From a virus: 30,135 nt of DNA. The position numbers were made by a program, and so were the translations under genes. Shown in pieces: positions 7,151-16,220 of the stretch (its first letter is position 1; each line of letters starts with the position of its first letter). The stretch lies in IMG/VR virus record IMGVR_UViG_3300020183_003550, positions 1 through 30,135 of that record; one strand, written 5' to 3'. The notes under the pieces were generated by a model that had not been told where the DNA came from, did no database searches, and saw nothing but the letters and a program-made list of their open reading frames with translations.

Positions 7151-7378
7151 ATGATTGATAAGTATTCCCCAATTACTATGAAAAACGAAAATGTTCGCCG
7201 ATTTGTTCACCTCCAAGAGAAGGCTAATCTTATGATTGAGACCTATGGTAGGTGTTCTGATGATATTGCTAACGAATTAGAAGAATTGGGAGATAAACTC
7301 TCCCCCGAAGAAATTAAGGAAACTTTACGAATTTGGCAGGAAATGCATACCCTGCCTTATGGTGATGATGATTTTTAA
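7151..7378 (+). CDS. Small helical protein, unknown (MIDK family start)
   Basis: 75 residues from the ATG at 7151, just after its own promoter. It is acidic and helical (ENVRRFVHLQEKANLMIE, then SDDIANELEELGDKLSPEEI), ending PYGDDDF. The start MIDKYSP echoes the gene before it. The function is unknown; early host-takeover peptides often look like this, but that is only an analogy. Confidence 0.7.
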   Translation: MIDKYSPITMKNENVRRFVHLQEKANLMIETYGRCSDDIANELEELGDKLSPEEIKETLRIWQEMHTLPYGDDDF

Positions 7379-7399
7379 ATAAAAAACAAAAAAAACAAT

Positions 7400-7564
7400 A
7401 TGAAAAAACTAATCGCAATTTTGATGCTTGCTGTAACAGTTATGGCTTGCTCAAACAACCAAACCACCACAACCGAAACTACAGGTGAGCCGGTAGATTC
7501 AACTCTTTTCCAAAATACTGTGGAATTGGGTGGTGGTGTTGATACTACTGCTGTAGCACAGTAA
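7400..7564 (+). CDS. Small lipoprotein
   Basis: 54 residues. The N-terminus MKKLIAILMLAVTVMAC is a signal peptide with a lipobox (V-M-A-C, Cys17), so Cys17 should be lipidated after signal peptidase II cleavage. The mature part is only about 38 residues, rich in T, N and G (NNQTTTTETTGEPVDST). It is preceded by an A-rich leader (AAAAAACAATATG) and followed within 8 bases by the tRNA-like RNA locus. It could be a phage outer-membrane lipoprotein for superinfection exclusion, or an o-spanin; neither is proven, and it is 3.5 kb from the lysis cassette. Confidence 0.7.
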   Translation: MKKLIAILMLAVTVMACSNNQTTTTETTGEPVDSTLFQNTVELGGGVDTTAVAQ

Positions 7565-7571
7565 TCAACTA

Positions 7572-7642
7572 AGTCAGGTGGCGGTATTGGTTATGGCCCG
7601 CTCAGAAATGAGAAAGCACAGGTTCGAATCCTGTCCTGACTA
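7572..7642 (+). ncRNA. tRNA-like structure 1 (Leu-type ends, no normal anticodon arm)
   Basis: The ends form a 7-bp acceptor stem AGTCAGG / CCTGACT with A as discriminator. The T-arm ACAGG-TTCGAAT-CCTGT is perfect. After the acceptor comes TGGCGG-TATTGGT, like the D-arm of tRNA-Leu. Between D and T arms are only about 20 bases, which fold as CTCA-GAAA-TGAG, a tight tetraloop hairpin, so no 7-base anticodon loop exists. The 71-nt element is a tRNA mimic or a decayed tRNA, not an ordinary tRNA. Confidence 0.6.
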
Positions 7643-7851
7643 CACGTTCCGAAACAAGACAACGGATAGTGTGCTCTACACGATGAGAAACGGAGTGATG
7701 TCCGTATGAGACTGCTGATAGGACAAGGTTCTATTTAGATTGACTATCTACTGAAAGAGGGAATAAATAGTAACCCAAATAGTCTATTCCTAACTCAAGA
7801 AATTGAGGACAGCCACAACACCTGTAAGTTGGATAAATTAGGGTGTTACTT
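7643..7851 (+). ncRNA. Structured spacer between the tRNA-like elements
   Basis: No ORF of note. Several local hairpins are visible: GTGT-GCTCT-ACAC (near 7669-7681), ACGGA-GTGATG-TCCGT (near 7691-7706), GGAATA...TATTCC (near 7760-7789), CTCAA-GAAA-TTGAG (7794-7807) and AACACC...GGTGTT (near 7817-7847). Such density suggests that the whole 7572-7965 span is one structured RNA or precursor. I could not match it to tmRNA, a group I intron or a known riboswitch. Confidence 0.45.
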
Positions 7852-7965
7852 AGTCAGGTGGCGGAATTGGTAGACGCACACAAGATGGGGAAGGCATAAT
7901 AATTGCGAAAAGTCAGTACCCTACAACTTGTTATAGAATTACAGGTTCGAATCCTGTCCTGACTA
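7852..7965 (+). ncRNA. tRNA-like structure 2 (Leu-type D-arm, enlarged anticodon region)
   Basis: The acceptor stem AGTCAGG/CCTGACT and T-arm ACAGG-TTCGAAT-CCTGT are the same as in element 1. The D-arm GCG-GAATTGGTAGA-CGC is a textbook tRNA-Leu D-arm. The stem ACAAG/CTTGT can close the anticodon arm, but its loop holds about 42 bases instead of 7, giving 114 nt in all, some 27 more than a normal tRNA-Leu. Either a small intron-like insert or a non-decoding tRNA mimic is present. CCA is not encoded. Confidence 0.55.
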
Positions 7966-7980
7966 CTAAAGATTAATGAT

Positions 7981-8172
7981 ATGAGTTTAGATTGGAAACA
8001 AGTTTATATTGAAATGGGTTCTCGTGATAAAAAAACAAAGAAACTCAAATATTACAATGTTACATCTTTTAATCACAAACGATTTACCTGCAATTGTCCT
8101 GCGTATGAGTTTGGTAGGGGTTCGGAGTGTAAACATATTAAAAATTTAAAAAGAAAATTATCTATTGTGTAG
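7981..8172 (+). CDS. Small SWIM-type zinc-finger protein
   Basis: 63 residues. The C-terminal half reads FTCNCPAYEFGRGSECKHIK: C-x-C, then C-x-H, the zinc-binding layout of the SWIM domain, which binds DNA or protein. A basic N-terminal half (KKTKKLKYYNVTSFNHK) may add nucleic-acid binding. It starts 15 bases after the tRNA-like locus, so it may share a transcript with it. The whole protein is essentially one SWIM finger. Confidence 0.72.
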   Translation: MSLDWKQVYIEMGSRDKKTKKLKYYNVTSFNHKRFTCNCPAYEFGRGSECKHIKNLKRKLSIV

Positions 8173-8213
8173 TGTTAGTTGTTGTTTAAAAATAAAAAGA
8201 AAGGAAAATTATT

Positions 8214-8627
8214 ATGGAAATTATTTATTTCGCGTTAGGGTTGGTTATAGCTTTGGTGGTTGCTGAGGTTTTGGCCTGGTTTAGCGTAATTAAAGTGTTT
8301 AATCGTTATTCTAAAAATATAACCGATATTCAGATAAAAAATGAAGAACTTATTCGCTCTTCAAAAGAAGAATTACAACTCCTAAATCTTAGGGTTGATA
8401 ATTTAGAAAATCAAATCTATAGAGATATAGATGAGGTTCACACTAGAATAGGTTCAGAAGCCGAAAGGATTGAGAGAGGAATTGATTTTCGTATAGATAA
8501 AACCTCTAAAGATATAGATGAGGTTCACACTAGGATAAGTTCGGAAATTGAAAGGATTGAGAGAGGAATTGATTCTCGTATGGATAAATTTGATTTAAAA
8601 TTAAAAAAAGATTTACTTAAAGGATAA
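8214..8627 (+). CDS. Membrane-anchored coiled-coil protein with internal repeats
   Basis: 137 residues. One TM segment covers about 3-22 (IYFALGLVIALVVAEVLAWF) and the rest is a coiled coil. Residues about 71-99 and 100-128 are tandem copies of a 29-residue unit, DIDEVHTRI-(G/S)SE-ERIERGID-R-DK. The gene has a Shine-Dalgarno-like GAAAGGAAAA. Such proteins tether or scaffold at the membrane; the function is unknown. Confidence 0.75.
   Translation: MEIIYFALGLVIALVVAEVLAWFSVIKVFNRYSKNITDIQIKNEELIRSSKEELQLLNLRVDNLENQIYRDIDEVHTRIGSEAERIERGIDFRIDKTSKDIDEVHTRISSEIERIERGIDSRMDKFDLKLKKDLLKG
8424..8597 (+). repeat. Tandem 87-bp coding repeat, two copies
   Basis: Copy 1 spans 8424-8510 and copy 2 spans 8511-8597, with gatatagatgaggttcacac starting each. 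They differ by scattered substitutions and keep the frame, so the period is 29 codons. This is a recent duplication within the coiled-coil gene. Confidence 0.7.
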
Positions 8628-8669
8628 AATTAACTAACAACAACTACACCGCACAATAGATATTTTTAT

Positions 8670-9236
8670 ATGGCAAATACAGTATTTAATTACATCACTA
8701 TCAACAACGCTGATGGGAATGTAGTAGAAAAAATTAAAGAAATTTTCAAATCCACTAATGAAGACCCATTTGAAACAACATTCACAGTTGAATTGGTAAA
8801 TGCTCTTTTTGATAATATATGGCCTAATGGTAATGATGATTATGATAGAAGTTGGGTAGAAAACAAATGTGGAGCAAAGTGGTTTAATGGGTATGTGAGT
8901 GATTATGGTGATGATGGAACTATTACGATAAATATAGATTCCGCATGGGACCCCATTTTTGGTTGGGTTGAAAAATTAGCAGAGGTATTATCTAATATCA
9001 AATCCGATGTTTGGATTCAAAACAAATTTGAAGATGAAGGTTACAACTTTGCCGGAGTTCATTTAATAGCAAAAGATTATTCTTCAGATGAATATATTGA
9101 AATGGAAGATTGGGATGTAGATAAATTTTTTGAGGGTGGTGAAGAATATAATTTATATTGTGATAAACTGTCAAATATGATGGATGAAGAAGTTGATGCA
9201 TATTTTGAATATTTAAAAAGTATAGAAAATGAGTAA
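8670..9236 (+). CDS. Api92-like / DUF1281-type protein
   Basis: 188 residues. The start MANTVFNYITINN, with a following helix and the motif ENKCGAKWF (about 64-72), fits the ferredoxin-like fold of Api92-like phage proteins (DUF1281), in which N-K-W-G-T-K-W is typical. The body is acidic, with repeated W and D (SAWDPIFGWVEKL). Api92-like proteins occur widely in phages and plasmids and have no settled role. It overlaps the next gene by 8 bases. Confidence 0.72.
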   Translation: MANTVFNYITINNADGNVVEKIKEIFKSTNEDPFETTFTVELVNALFDNIWPNGNDDYDRSWVENKCGAKWFNGYVSDYGDDGTITINIDSAWDPIFGWVEKLAEVLSNIKSDVWIQNKFEDEGYNFAGVHLIAKDYSSDEYIEMEDWDVDKFFEGGEEYNLYCDKLSNMMDEEVDAYFEYLKSIENE

Positions 9237-9579
9237 GACAATTTTTTGTGATATTGATGGAACGCTTGTATATCAGGTTCCATTTGAAGAAATCAACCTG
9301 ACAACAAGTATGGCTTTGCCGGGAGTTGTAAAAAAAATGAATGAGTGGTATAATTCCGGTTATTATATTGTATTGACAACCGCTAGACCCGAAGAATACG
9401 AACTTATTACTAAACAAGAAATGATGAATTTGGATATTCCATACCACCAATTGGTAATGGGTATTGGTAGGAGTGAGAGGGTATTAATTAATAATAAAAG
9501 TGTAAAAAACCCAACCGAAAAAAGGGCAACTGCTATTGAGGTTGAAAAAAATGGTGGGTTTAATGATATTGATATTTAA
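9229..9579 (+). CDS. Small HAD-like hydrolase
   Basis: 116 residues. HAD motif I is IFCDIDGTLV (residues 5-14, nucleophile D8 and D10) and motif II is IVLTTARPE (about 47-55). The C-terminal part has RSERVLINNKSVKNPTEKRA, which may supply the basic motif III residue; a clear motif IV Asp pair is weak (FNDIDI at the extreme end). This layout is that of the compact, capless HAD phosphatases found near capsular sugar genes and in marine phages. The substrate is unknown. Confidence 0.8.
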   Translation: MSKTIFCDIDGTLVYQVPFEEINLTTSMALPGVVKKMNEWYNSGYYIVLTTARPEEYELITKQEMMNLDIPYHQLVMGIGRSERVLINNKSVKNPTEKRATAIEVEKNGGFNDIDI

Positions 9580-9584
9580 TTTAT

Positions 9585-10022
9585 ATGGAACTACCCAATG
9601 TAAAAAATGTAAATAAGGGAAAAAAGCGTTTAAAGAAACACCATTTCAAACCAAAGGATATGGTGGCATATAAATGGTATGCTGAAAAAGAGGTTGGGTA
9701 TATTATGGAGTGTTATCACTCATCCGATGGGTGGGCCTGTTATAAAATCAAATCAGCGAGCAAACCTGGATGTATTTATTCCGATATGCAGTTGGATGAC
9801 CCAGAAGACCCATATTGTTACATATCATCCGTTTTGACGAAATCAATGACGGGTGGTGAAAAGGAGTTAGTAAAAAAAAGAATTGAATGGAGTGAATCCA
9901 AAAATTTACCTAATAATAAACCGATTGTTGAGAAAAAAGCAGAAAAGGTTGTTGTTGATAAGAATGAACTAAAAAGGGCTATTGAAAAACAAAAAGATTT
10001 TATTAACGGAAAATTTTGGTAA
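9585..10022 (+). CDS. Basic hypothetical protein
   Basis: 145 residues, rich in Lys. A compact middle (about 20-85: KDMVAYKWYAEKEVGYIMECYHSSDGWACYKI...) has an SH3-like or KOW-like beta pattern, with a charged helical tail (VVVDKNELKRAIEKQKDFINGKFW). It starts 6 bases after the HAD gene. The groES promoter lies over its last codons. No family recognised. Confidence 0.65.
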   Translation: MELPNVKNVNKGKKRLKKHHFKPKDMVAYKWYAEKEVGYIMECYHSSDGWACYKIKSASKPGCIYSDMQLDDPEDPYCYISSVLTKSMTGGEKELVKKRIEWSESKNLPNNKPIVEKKAEKVVVDKNELKRAIEKQKDFINGKFW

Positions 10023-10046
10023 TTTAAAAATTATTTTGTATATTTA
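10016..10046 (+). promoter_or_regulatory. Class I promoter for the groES-HNH-groEL block
   Basis: TTGG at 10016-10019 lies in the end of the previous gene, 19 bases follow, and TATATTTA stands at 10039-10046. Unlike its siblings, it leaves about 15 bases of leader with AAAAGGAG before the ATG at 10067, so this transcript should use a true ribosome binding site. Confidence 0.78.
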
Positions 10047-10066
10047 TCAAAAAAACAAAAGGAGTT

Positions 10067-10360
10067 ATGATGAACTATAAACCAATGAATGATTATGTGC
10101 TTGTCTTAGTAAACAAACACGATGAAAAAACGCAGGGTGGATTGTATAAACCTGAAACTGCAAGAGAAACAATGAGTGGAAAGGTTGTTGCAGTTGGCGA
10201 TGGATTATTTACTCAACAGGGGGTAAAGATACGTATGAAACTAAAAGTAGATGATGAAGTTCTTTTAGATGGAACAGGCACTCAAATCAAAATTGATGGA
10301 GTAAAATACAATCTATATCGTGAAAGTGAAATTTTGATGGTAAAACTATCAGATAATTAA
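10067..10360 (+). CDS. groES: GroES co-chaperonin
   Basis: 97 residues, the normal length of GroES. GroES caps the GroEL ring and closes the folding chamber. Seen: MNYKPMNDYVLVLVNK (first strand), a mobile loop around DEKTQGGLYKPETARETMSG (about 19-38) with the hydrophobic G-L-Y that docks on GroEL, then GKVVAVGDG (37-45) and DDEVLLDGTGTQIKIDG. All parts of the fold are present. It shares a promoter with the HNH gene and groEL downstream. The double ATG at 10067/10070 leaves the start uncertain by one residue. Confidence 0.93.
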   Translation: MMNYKPMNDYVLVLVNKHDEKTQGGLYKPETARETMSGKVVAVGDGLFTQQGVKIRMKLKVDDEVLLDGTGTQIKIDGVKYNLYRESEILMVKLSDN

Positions 10361-10374
10361 TATTATTGTTTCAT

Positions 10375-12616
<2,242 letters not shown>

Positions 12617-12638
12617 TTTAAAGTGTAAATATATCCAA

Positions 12639-13217
12639 ATGGAGTTAGAGGATATGCAATCAGATTTTGATTCTTATCTAAACAATTTTAACTCTTTTTT
12701 TGGGCAGTTTATGCGCGAAGATAAAAAAAATGAATCTGGGGGAGATTCAAAAGATGGTGTTACGGAGTGTTGGGTGAATGAGGAAACGGGGGAAGTTAGA
12801 CCTGATGAACCCAACACATCCGAACCATCAAAACCAAAACCCCAAATTGAAAAAAAGGTTGATAGTAAGTATAAAAAGTTATTCAAAACTATATCTATAA
12901 AAGCCCATCCTGATAGAGGTGGAAGTGGTGATGATTTTTTACGATTGAAAAAGGCATACGATGGTGATAATCTTATAGAAATGGTTGAATTGGCTGTTAA
13001 ATATGATATAGAGTATGAATTGGATTCCGATGATGAAATACTTATTGAAAAAAACATCAAAGGGTATGAGAGTGAAATTGATAATATAAAAAAATCTTTG
13101 GCATGGATATGGTGTACATCAACAAATCCACAAGATAAAATTAACATAATCAAAAGTGTTGAAAGACAAATAGGAAAAGAAATACCATTAGAAAAAATTA
13201 ATTTGGAGAGTATATGA
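12639..13217 (+). CDS. J-domain protein (DnaJ-like)
   Basis: 192 residues from the ATG at 12639. Upstream in-frame starts at 12573 and 12567 would overlap groEL. Residues about 74-107 form a J-domain core: KKLFKTISIKAHPDRGGSG with the HPD motif at 90-92, then DDFLRLKKAYDG. J-domains trigger the ATPase of DnaK/Hsp70. There is no Gly/Phe or zinc region, so this is a type III J-protein. An acidic N-terminal half and a helical C-terminal half (about 125-190) may bind the client. It directly follows groEL, giving a phage chaperone block that would recruit the host DnaK. Confidence 0.85.
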   Translation: MELEDMQSDFDSYLNNFNSFFGQFMREDKKNESGGDSKDGVTECWVNEETGEVRPDEPNTSEPSKPKPQIEKKVDSKYKKLFKTISIKAHPDRGGSGDDFLRLKKAYDGDNLIEMVELAVKYDIEYELDSDDEILIEKNIKGYESEIDNIKKSLAWIWCTSTNPQDKINIIKSVERQIGKEIPLEKINLESI

Positions 13218-13405
13218 GTTTTGTGATTGTAAAATACATTAAGAAGAATGTTCCGGTAATTTTATTGGATGGGCATGGTGAAGTTTGGGAGTTTGAAAAT
13301 GAAGAGTCGGCAGAGTATTACGCAGCTGTATTTGAAACTAATTCCGATTCGGGTTACAAATATGAAGTAAAAGCAGTTGGAAAAATTCACGAAGAACAAA
13401 ATTAA
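13214..13405 (+). CDS. Small hypothetical protein
   Basis: 63 residues, with the start overlapping the J-domain gene stop (ATGA), so translation is coupled. Beta-rich N-terminus (FVIVKYIKKNVPVILLDG) and acidic helix (ENEESAEYYAAVFE). No known domain. It may belong to the chaperone operon. Confidence 0.65.
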   Translation: MSFVIVKYIKKNVPVILLDGHGEVWEFENEESAEYYAAVFETNSDSGYKYEVKAVGKIHEEQN

Positions 13406-13418
13406 ACTATTTATTCAT

Positions 13419-14054
13419 ATGGACAAAATAATATCAACTATTAAAATTAAGGGTAATGATGATTTACAAGCTACATTATCATCTCTTTTTTCAAATCCTA
13501 AATCAAACGATTCCGATTGGTTGTTAAGCCAATTTTACGAATCAATTTCAGATGTAGACACTAATTGTGTTGGCAGTTGTTCTGCTGAATTGAATAGTGT
13601 ATTCATTGGTGATGAATCAATGTTGGTTCTATCATCCAACAGCGAATTTCCCCATAATTTAGTAGATAGGATGTGTGAAATATTCAAAGAAATTGATGAG
13701 GATTTTGAAATAAGAGGAACATACGAACATATGGAATATATTTGCGCGGGTGCTTACTACGCAACATCTATTGGTTCAGTTTCTACTGAAAAGCAATTGA
13801 GTTCTTTGATGAGTAAAGAAGATTATGAGTCTGTTGATACGATTGAATCAAAAATCTTCTCCATTAAAGATACATTGCTAGAAGTATGTATTGAAGAATT
13901 GGATTCTCAATCCATTATGAGATATGATGGTGATTACAATTGGGATGATAATTGGAACGATGAGGTTTATGAAATAAATTCAGATGATGATGATATACCT
14001 GATTGGTTGATTGATGAGGATGACGATGAAAATAGAAAACATTATGAGGATTAA
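13419..14054 (+). CDS. Acidic protein, unknown; possible Api92-like relative
   Basis: 211 residues from the ATG at 13419; an earlier in-frame TTG is rejected because it overlaps the previous gene. The first 100 residues alternate helices and strands with a ferredoxin-like rhythm, and Cys residues (NCVGSCS near 47-53). The C-terminus is strikingly acidic (DDDDIPDWLIDEDDDE). A distant link to the 8670-9236 protein is possible because of similar folds and length, but no sequence motif is shared clearly. Confidence 0.6.
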   Translation: MDKIISTIKIKGNDDLQATLSSLFSNPKSNDSDWLLSQFYESISDVDTNCVGSCSAELNSVFIGDESMLVLSSNSEFPHNLVDRMCEIFKEIDEDFEIRGTYEHMEYICAGAYYATSIGSVSTEKQLSSLMSKEDYESVDTIESKIFSIKDTLLEVCIEELDSQSIMRYDGDYNWDDNWNDEVYEINSDDDDIPDWLIDEDDDENRKHYED

Positions 14055-14058
14055 TACT

Positions 14059-14649
14059 ATGAAAAAACTAATATTATTATTATTACTACCATTATACTCT
14101 TTTGGACAAGGGAGAGATAGTGTGTATATCAAAAACCAAATCTTTGAAATGGTTTATTCGGAAGTTTTGGAGCAACCAAAATGGATTAAGTACAGGGTTC
14201 AATGTGCTGAAAATTCAGTATCTCGCAAAGGATTGGATTTCTATAAAGAAAAATCATACCATACATCCGATAATGGGGATTATGTGGCGAATGAATGGGA
14301 TAAAGGGCATATGGCTCCGGCGGCAGCGTTTGGGTGTGATATAAACTTACTCAAACAAACATTCACTTACTTAAATTCGGCTCTTCAACATCAATCCTTA
14401 AATAGAGGTCCGTGGAAAGAGTTGGAAGAATCTGAAAGGGTGATGAGGCAGAAGGCAGATGATATTAATATCTATATCAGAGTAGATTTTGAACCACCAC
14501 TTAAAAAAGTATCAGGTGGTGCTACTATTCCATCTGGATTTTATAAGAAGATTCATTCAACAAAGTTGGGTGTATGCGATTGTTATTATTTCAACAATAC
14601 CGCACCGGCAACATCAGATGTAAGTAAATTTAAAGTTAAGTGTGAATAA
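14059..14649 (+). CDS. Exported DNA/RNA non-specific endonuclease
   Basis: 196 residues from the ATG at 14059. The signal peptide MKKLILLLLLPLYSFGQ is nearly the same as that of the PA14 protein at 123. The nuclease core is DKGH at 81-84 (H84 is the general base), then YLNSALQHQSLNRGPWKELE with N115 as the Mg2+ ligand, the beta-beta-alpha metal-finger layout of NucA/Serratia nuclease. The protein should act in the periplasm or outside, cutting DNA and RNA. Cys residues in the C-terminus (CDCYYF, CE) may form disulphides. Possible roles: block of superinfecting DNA, or scavenging nucleotides. Confidence 0.88.
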   Translation: MKKLILLLLLPLYSFGQGRDSVYIKNQIFEMVYSEVLEQPKWIKYRVQCAENSVSRKGLDFYKEKSYHTSDNGDYVANEWDKGHMAPAAAFGCDINLLKQTFTYLNSALQHQSLNRGPWKELEESERVMRQKADDINIYIRVDFEPPLKKVSGGATIPSGFYKKIHSTKLGVCDCYYFNNTAPATSDVSKFKVKCE

Positions 14650-14782
14650 TTACTTTATACAATCATTGTTTTGGAATACTAAAATAGATGCAATCGTTGG
14701 TGTAACGATGAAAGTGGCTTTTACAATGAAACAAATGGGTGCTCCATTTATATATAAGCAATTTGGTATATTTGAAGAATAA
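14642..14782 (+). CDS. Putative 46-residue protein with GTG start
   Basis: The GTG at 14642 overlaps the stop of the nuclease gene. The frame runs 46 codons: MNNYFIQSLFWNTKIDAIVG, then VTMKVAFTMKQ... and ends FGIFEE. It fills the gap to the Nudix gene, with 3 bases spare, as real phage genes do. It is moderately hydrophobic and has no known domain. Confidence 0.45.
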   Translation: MNNYFIQSLFWNTKIDAIVGVTMKVAFTMKQMGAPFIYKQFGIFEE

Positions 14783-14785
14783 GGA

Positions 14786-15193
14786 ATGGTTAAAGTAGTT
14801 TGCGGATTACTTAGAAACGAAGATAAGGTTTTAATAGGAAAAAGATTAGATACCAACCCAAATTGGGGTGGATATTGGGAGTTTCCTGGTGGTAAGGTAG
14901 AGGATGATGGTGAAACGGAGTATGAAGCCTTAATTAGAGAGTTCAGAGAGGAATTTGGGATAGAAATACAACCATTCCACCAATTTAAATCTGCTGTGGG
15001 GGATGGTATAGAGTTAATACCCTTTATATGTGATTTTGTATCAGGAAAAGCCTCTCTTGGAGCGCATACGGAGATTAAATTCGTAGAGATACCCAACCTA
15101 AAGCAGTACACCTTTACACCTCTTACAAAGGATATTTTAACCTCTGTGGTGGGTTCTTATGGGGGGTTCTTTAGGAAAAAGAGGGTTAAATAA
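14786..15193 (+). CDS. Nudix hydrolase, MutT-like
   Basis: 135 residues. MutT-type Nudix enzymes hydrolyse (oxidised) nucleoside triphosphates to monophosphates. Evidence: WEFPGGKVE around 31-39, then ALIREFREEFGI (residues about 48-59), the Nudix helix with REFREE-x-G. The loop between GGKV and E is one residue longer than the canonical G-x5-E spacing (here G-K-V-E-D-D-G-E). The N-terminal VVCGLLRNEDKVLIGKR and WGGYWEFP are like 8-oxo-dGTPases and CTP pyrophosphohydrolases. It follows the exported nuclease and ends the operon before a terminator-like repeat. Confidence 0.9.
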   Translation: MVKVVCGLLRNEDKVLIGKRLDTNPNWGGYWEFPGGKVEDDGETEYEALIREFREEFGIEIQPFHQFKSAVGDGIELIPFICDFVSGKASLGAHTEIKFVEIPNLKQYTFTPLTKDILTSVVGSYGGFFRKKRVK

Positions 15194-15196
15194 GAA

Positions 15197-15237
15197 CTGT
15201 CCAATAAATTGGACACTTTTGGGTAAAAATGTGGATA
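15197..15237 (+). repeat. 41-bp repeat, copy 2: hairpin/terminator ahead of a class I promoter
   Basis: It carries the same TGTCCAA-TAAA-TTGGACA hairpin followed by CTTTT as the copy at 6711-6752, with nearly the same 40-odd bases. It separates the Nudix gene from the next promoter, as expected of a terminator. Confidence 0.65.
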
Positions 15238-15265
15238 AATTTAACCTAAATTTAATATAAAAGGC

Positions 15266-15296
15266 TTGGAAATATGGGTTTTCTGTAGTATATTTA
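15266..15296 (+). promoter_or_regulatory. Class I promoter (TTGG-N19-TATATTTA)
   Basis: TTGG at 15266-15269, 19 bases, TATATTTA at 15289-15296. The spacer differs from the 6769 copy at only two bases. The ATG of the next gene is at 15306, so the leader is a few bases long. Confidence 0.77.
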
Positions 15297-15305
15297 CTAT
15301 GTAAG

Positions 15306-15467
15306 ATGATTGATATGGAAACGAACCTAATGAGTTTTGAGAAGCCCCTTCGGGTATTTGTTCAATTGGTGGTAATTGGTGTGCTGGGTTATTTGACTGT
15401 GTTGTCTTATCAGTTGATATCGGTTTTTTATCTAATTACCCAATTAATCGATTATATTATTAAATAA
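15306..15467 (+). CDS. Small membrane protein (MIDM start)
   Basis: 53 residues. It begins MIDMETNLMSFEKPLR, followed by one long hydrophobic helix or two short ones (VFVQLVVIGVLGYLTVLSYQ and LISVFYLITQLIDYII). It is transcribed from its own class I promoter with almost no leader. Its first three codons match the MIDK starts at 6807 and 7151. It may be a membrane-active host-modulating peptide; the function is unknown. Confidence 0.65.
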   Translation: MIDMETNLMSFEKPLRVFVQLVVIGVLGYLTVLSYQLISVFYLITQLIDYIIK

Positions 15468-15474
15468 TTTTAAA

Positions 15475-15702
15475 ATGGTAGAACTATTGAATGACTTTGG
15501 TTTTTCAACCAAAGAAGAGTATTATGAGTATATTTTGGAGAGTATCCATAATGGACAGCATAAGCAGGCCAAAAACCTTTTCAACCAATTACCCAATGAT
15601 GGTATGACGGGGGAGAGGGCTCAATTTTTTTGGTGGATTGAGGATAAATTTGAGTCCGGACTTGAAAAAGTTACTCATTTGAAGGAGTACTTTAATGGTT
15701 AA
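15475..15702 (+). CDS. Small helical protein, unknown
   Basis: 75 residues in two helical hairpins (KEEYYEYILESIHNGQHKQA, then ERAQFFWWIEDKFESGLEK). A TPR-like helical-hairpin look (E-Y-I-L-E-S-I...G-x-x-x-x-A) is possible but unproven. It starts 7 bases after the previous stop. Confidence 0.65.
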   Translation: MVELLNDFGFSTKEEYYEYILESIHNGQHKQAKNLFNQLPNDGMTGERAQFFWWIEDKFESGLEKVTHLKEYFNG

Positions 15703-15744
15703 TTTTTCAGTCAAAAAACTTAACGATAATTTAATATACAAAAT

Positions 15745-15775
15745 TTGGAAATGTAATACTTCTGTATTATATTTA
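15745..15775 (+). promoter_or_regulatory. Class I promoter (TTGG-N19-TATATTTA)
   Basis: TTGG at 15745-15748, 19 bases, TATATTTA at 15768-15775. A second TATATTTA follows at 15779 without a matching upstream box. The leader to the ATG at 15797 is about 17 bases and lacks a Shine-Dalgarno. Confidence 0.74.
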
Positions 15776-15796
15776 CACTATATTTATTGCTGATAT

Positions 15797-16207
15797 ATGA
15801 AAAAACTAAAATACAAAAAACGGACATCTATATCTAATTGGACTGGGGCTCAAAAAAGAGTTTTATCCGAGCGTATTTTTCGGTGGTGTAAAAACAATAT
15901 GGGTATTAATGGTAGGTATAAAACGCCAATATCCCTATCTGTTATTCGAAATCAATATGAACCCCAAACTTATGGAGCATTTGACCCCGATGAAAATCAG
16001 GTTATCATTTATCACAATAGGATTCGTAGTTTAGAACGCTTGATAACCACTATCATACACGAATATCAACACTCTCTTCAGCCTGTGAAAACCTACTATG
16101 GTATATATTCGGTTGTATATGGGTATTGGAAAAATCCGTTGGAGAAAGATGCTAGGCGGGCAGAAAAGAAATATTATAAAAAAGTTTTTGATTACCTAAA
16201 TAAATAA
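15797..16207 (+). CDS. HExxH zinc-metallopeptidase-like protein A
   Basis: 136 residues. Residues 88-92 are HEYQH inside IIHEYQHSLQ, the zinc-binding helix of zincin peptidases. A downstream acid for the third ligand could be E113 or E120 (LEKDARRAEKK). The N-terminus is very basic, which may bind nucleic acid as in SprT-like proteins. A relative stands at 23332-23727 with the same layout (HEYTHYLQ, then EIEAAENA). The substrate is unknown. Confidence 0.75.
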   Translation: MKKLKYKKRTSISNWTGAQKRVLSERIFRWCKNNMGINGRYKTPISLSVIRNQYEPQTYGAFDPDENQVIIYHNRIRSLERLITTIIHEYQHSLQPVKTYYGIYSVVYGYWKNPLEKDARRAEKKYYKKVFDYLNK

Positions 16208-16220
16208 TAAAAAATACTAT

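Noticed and set aside
7643-7851. Group I intron or hammerhead ribozyme between the tRNA-like elements
   Set aside because: The P/Q/R/S conserved segments of group I introns are not found; CUGAnGA and GAAA cores do not occur with stems around them in hammerhead order.
7618-7966. Phage attachment (att) site, because tRNA 3' ends are repeated
   Set aside because: No integrase is present and both copies are inside the phage; the repeats fit tRNA-like duplication better.
14650-15111. Minus-strand frame of 153 codons
   Set aside because: Antisense to the Nudix gene, which has a clear catalytic motif on the + strand.
15779-15786. Second TATATTTA as another promoter
   Set aside because: No TTGG-like box lies 19 bases upstream; it is probably part of the leader.
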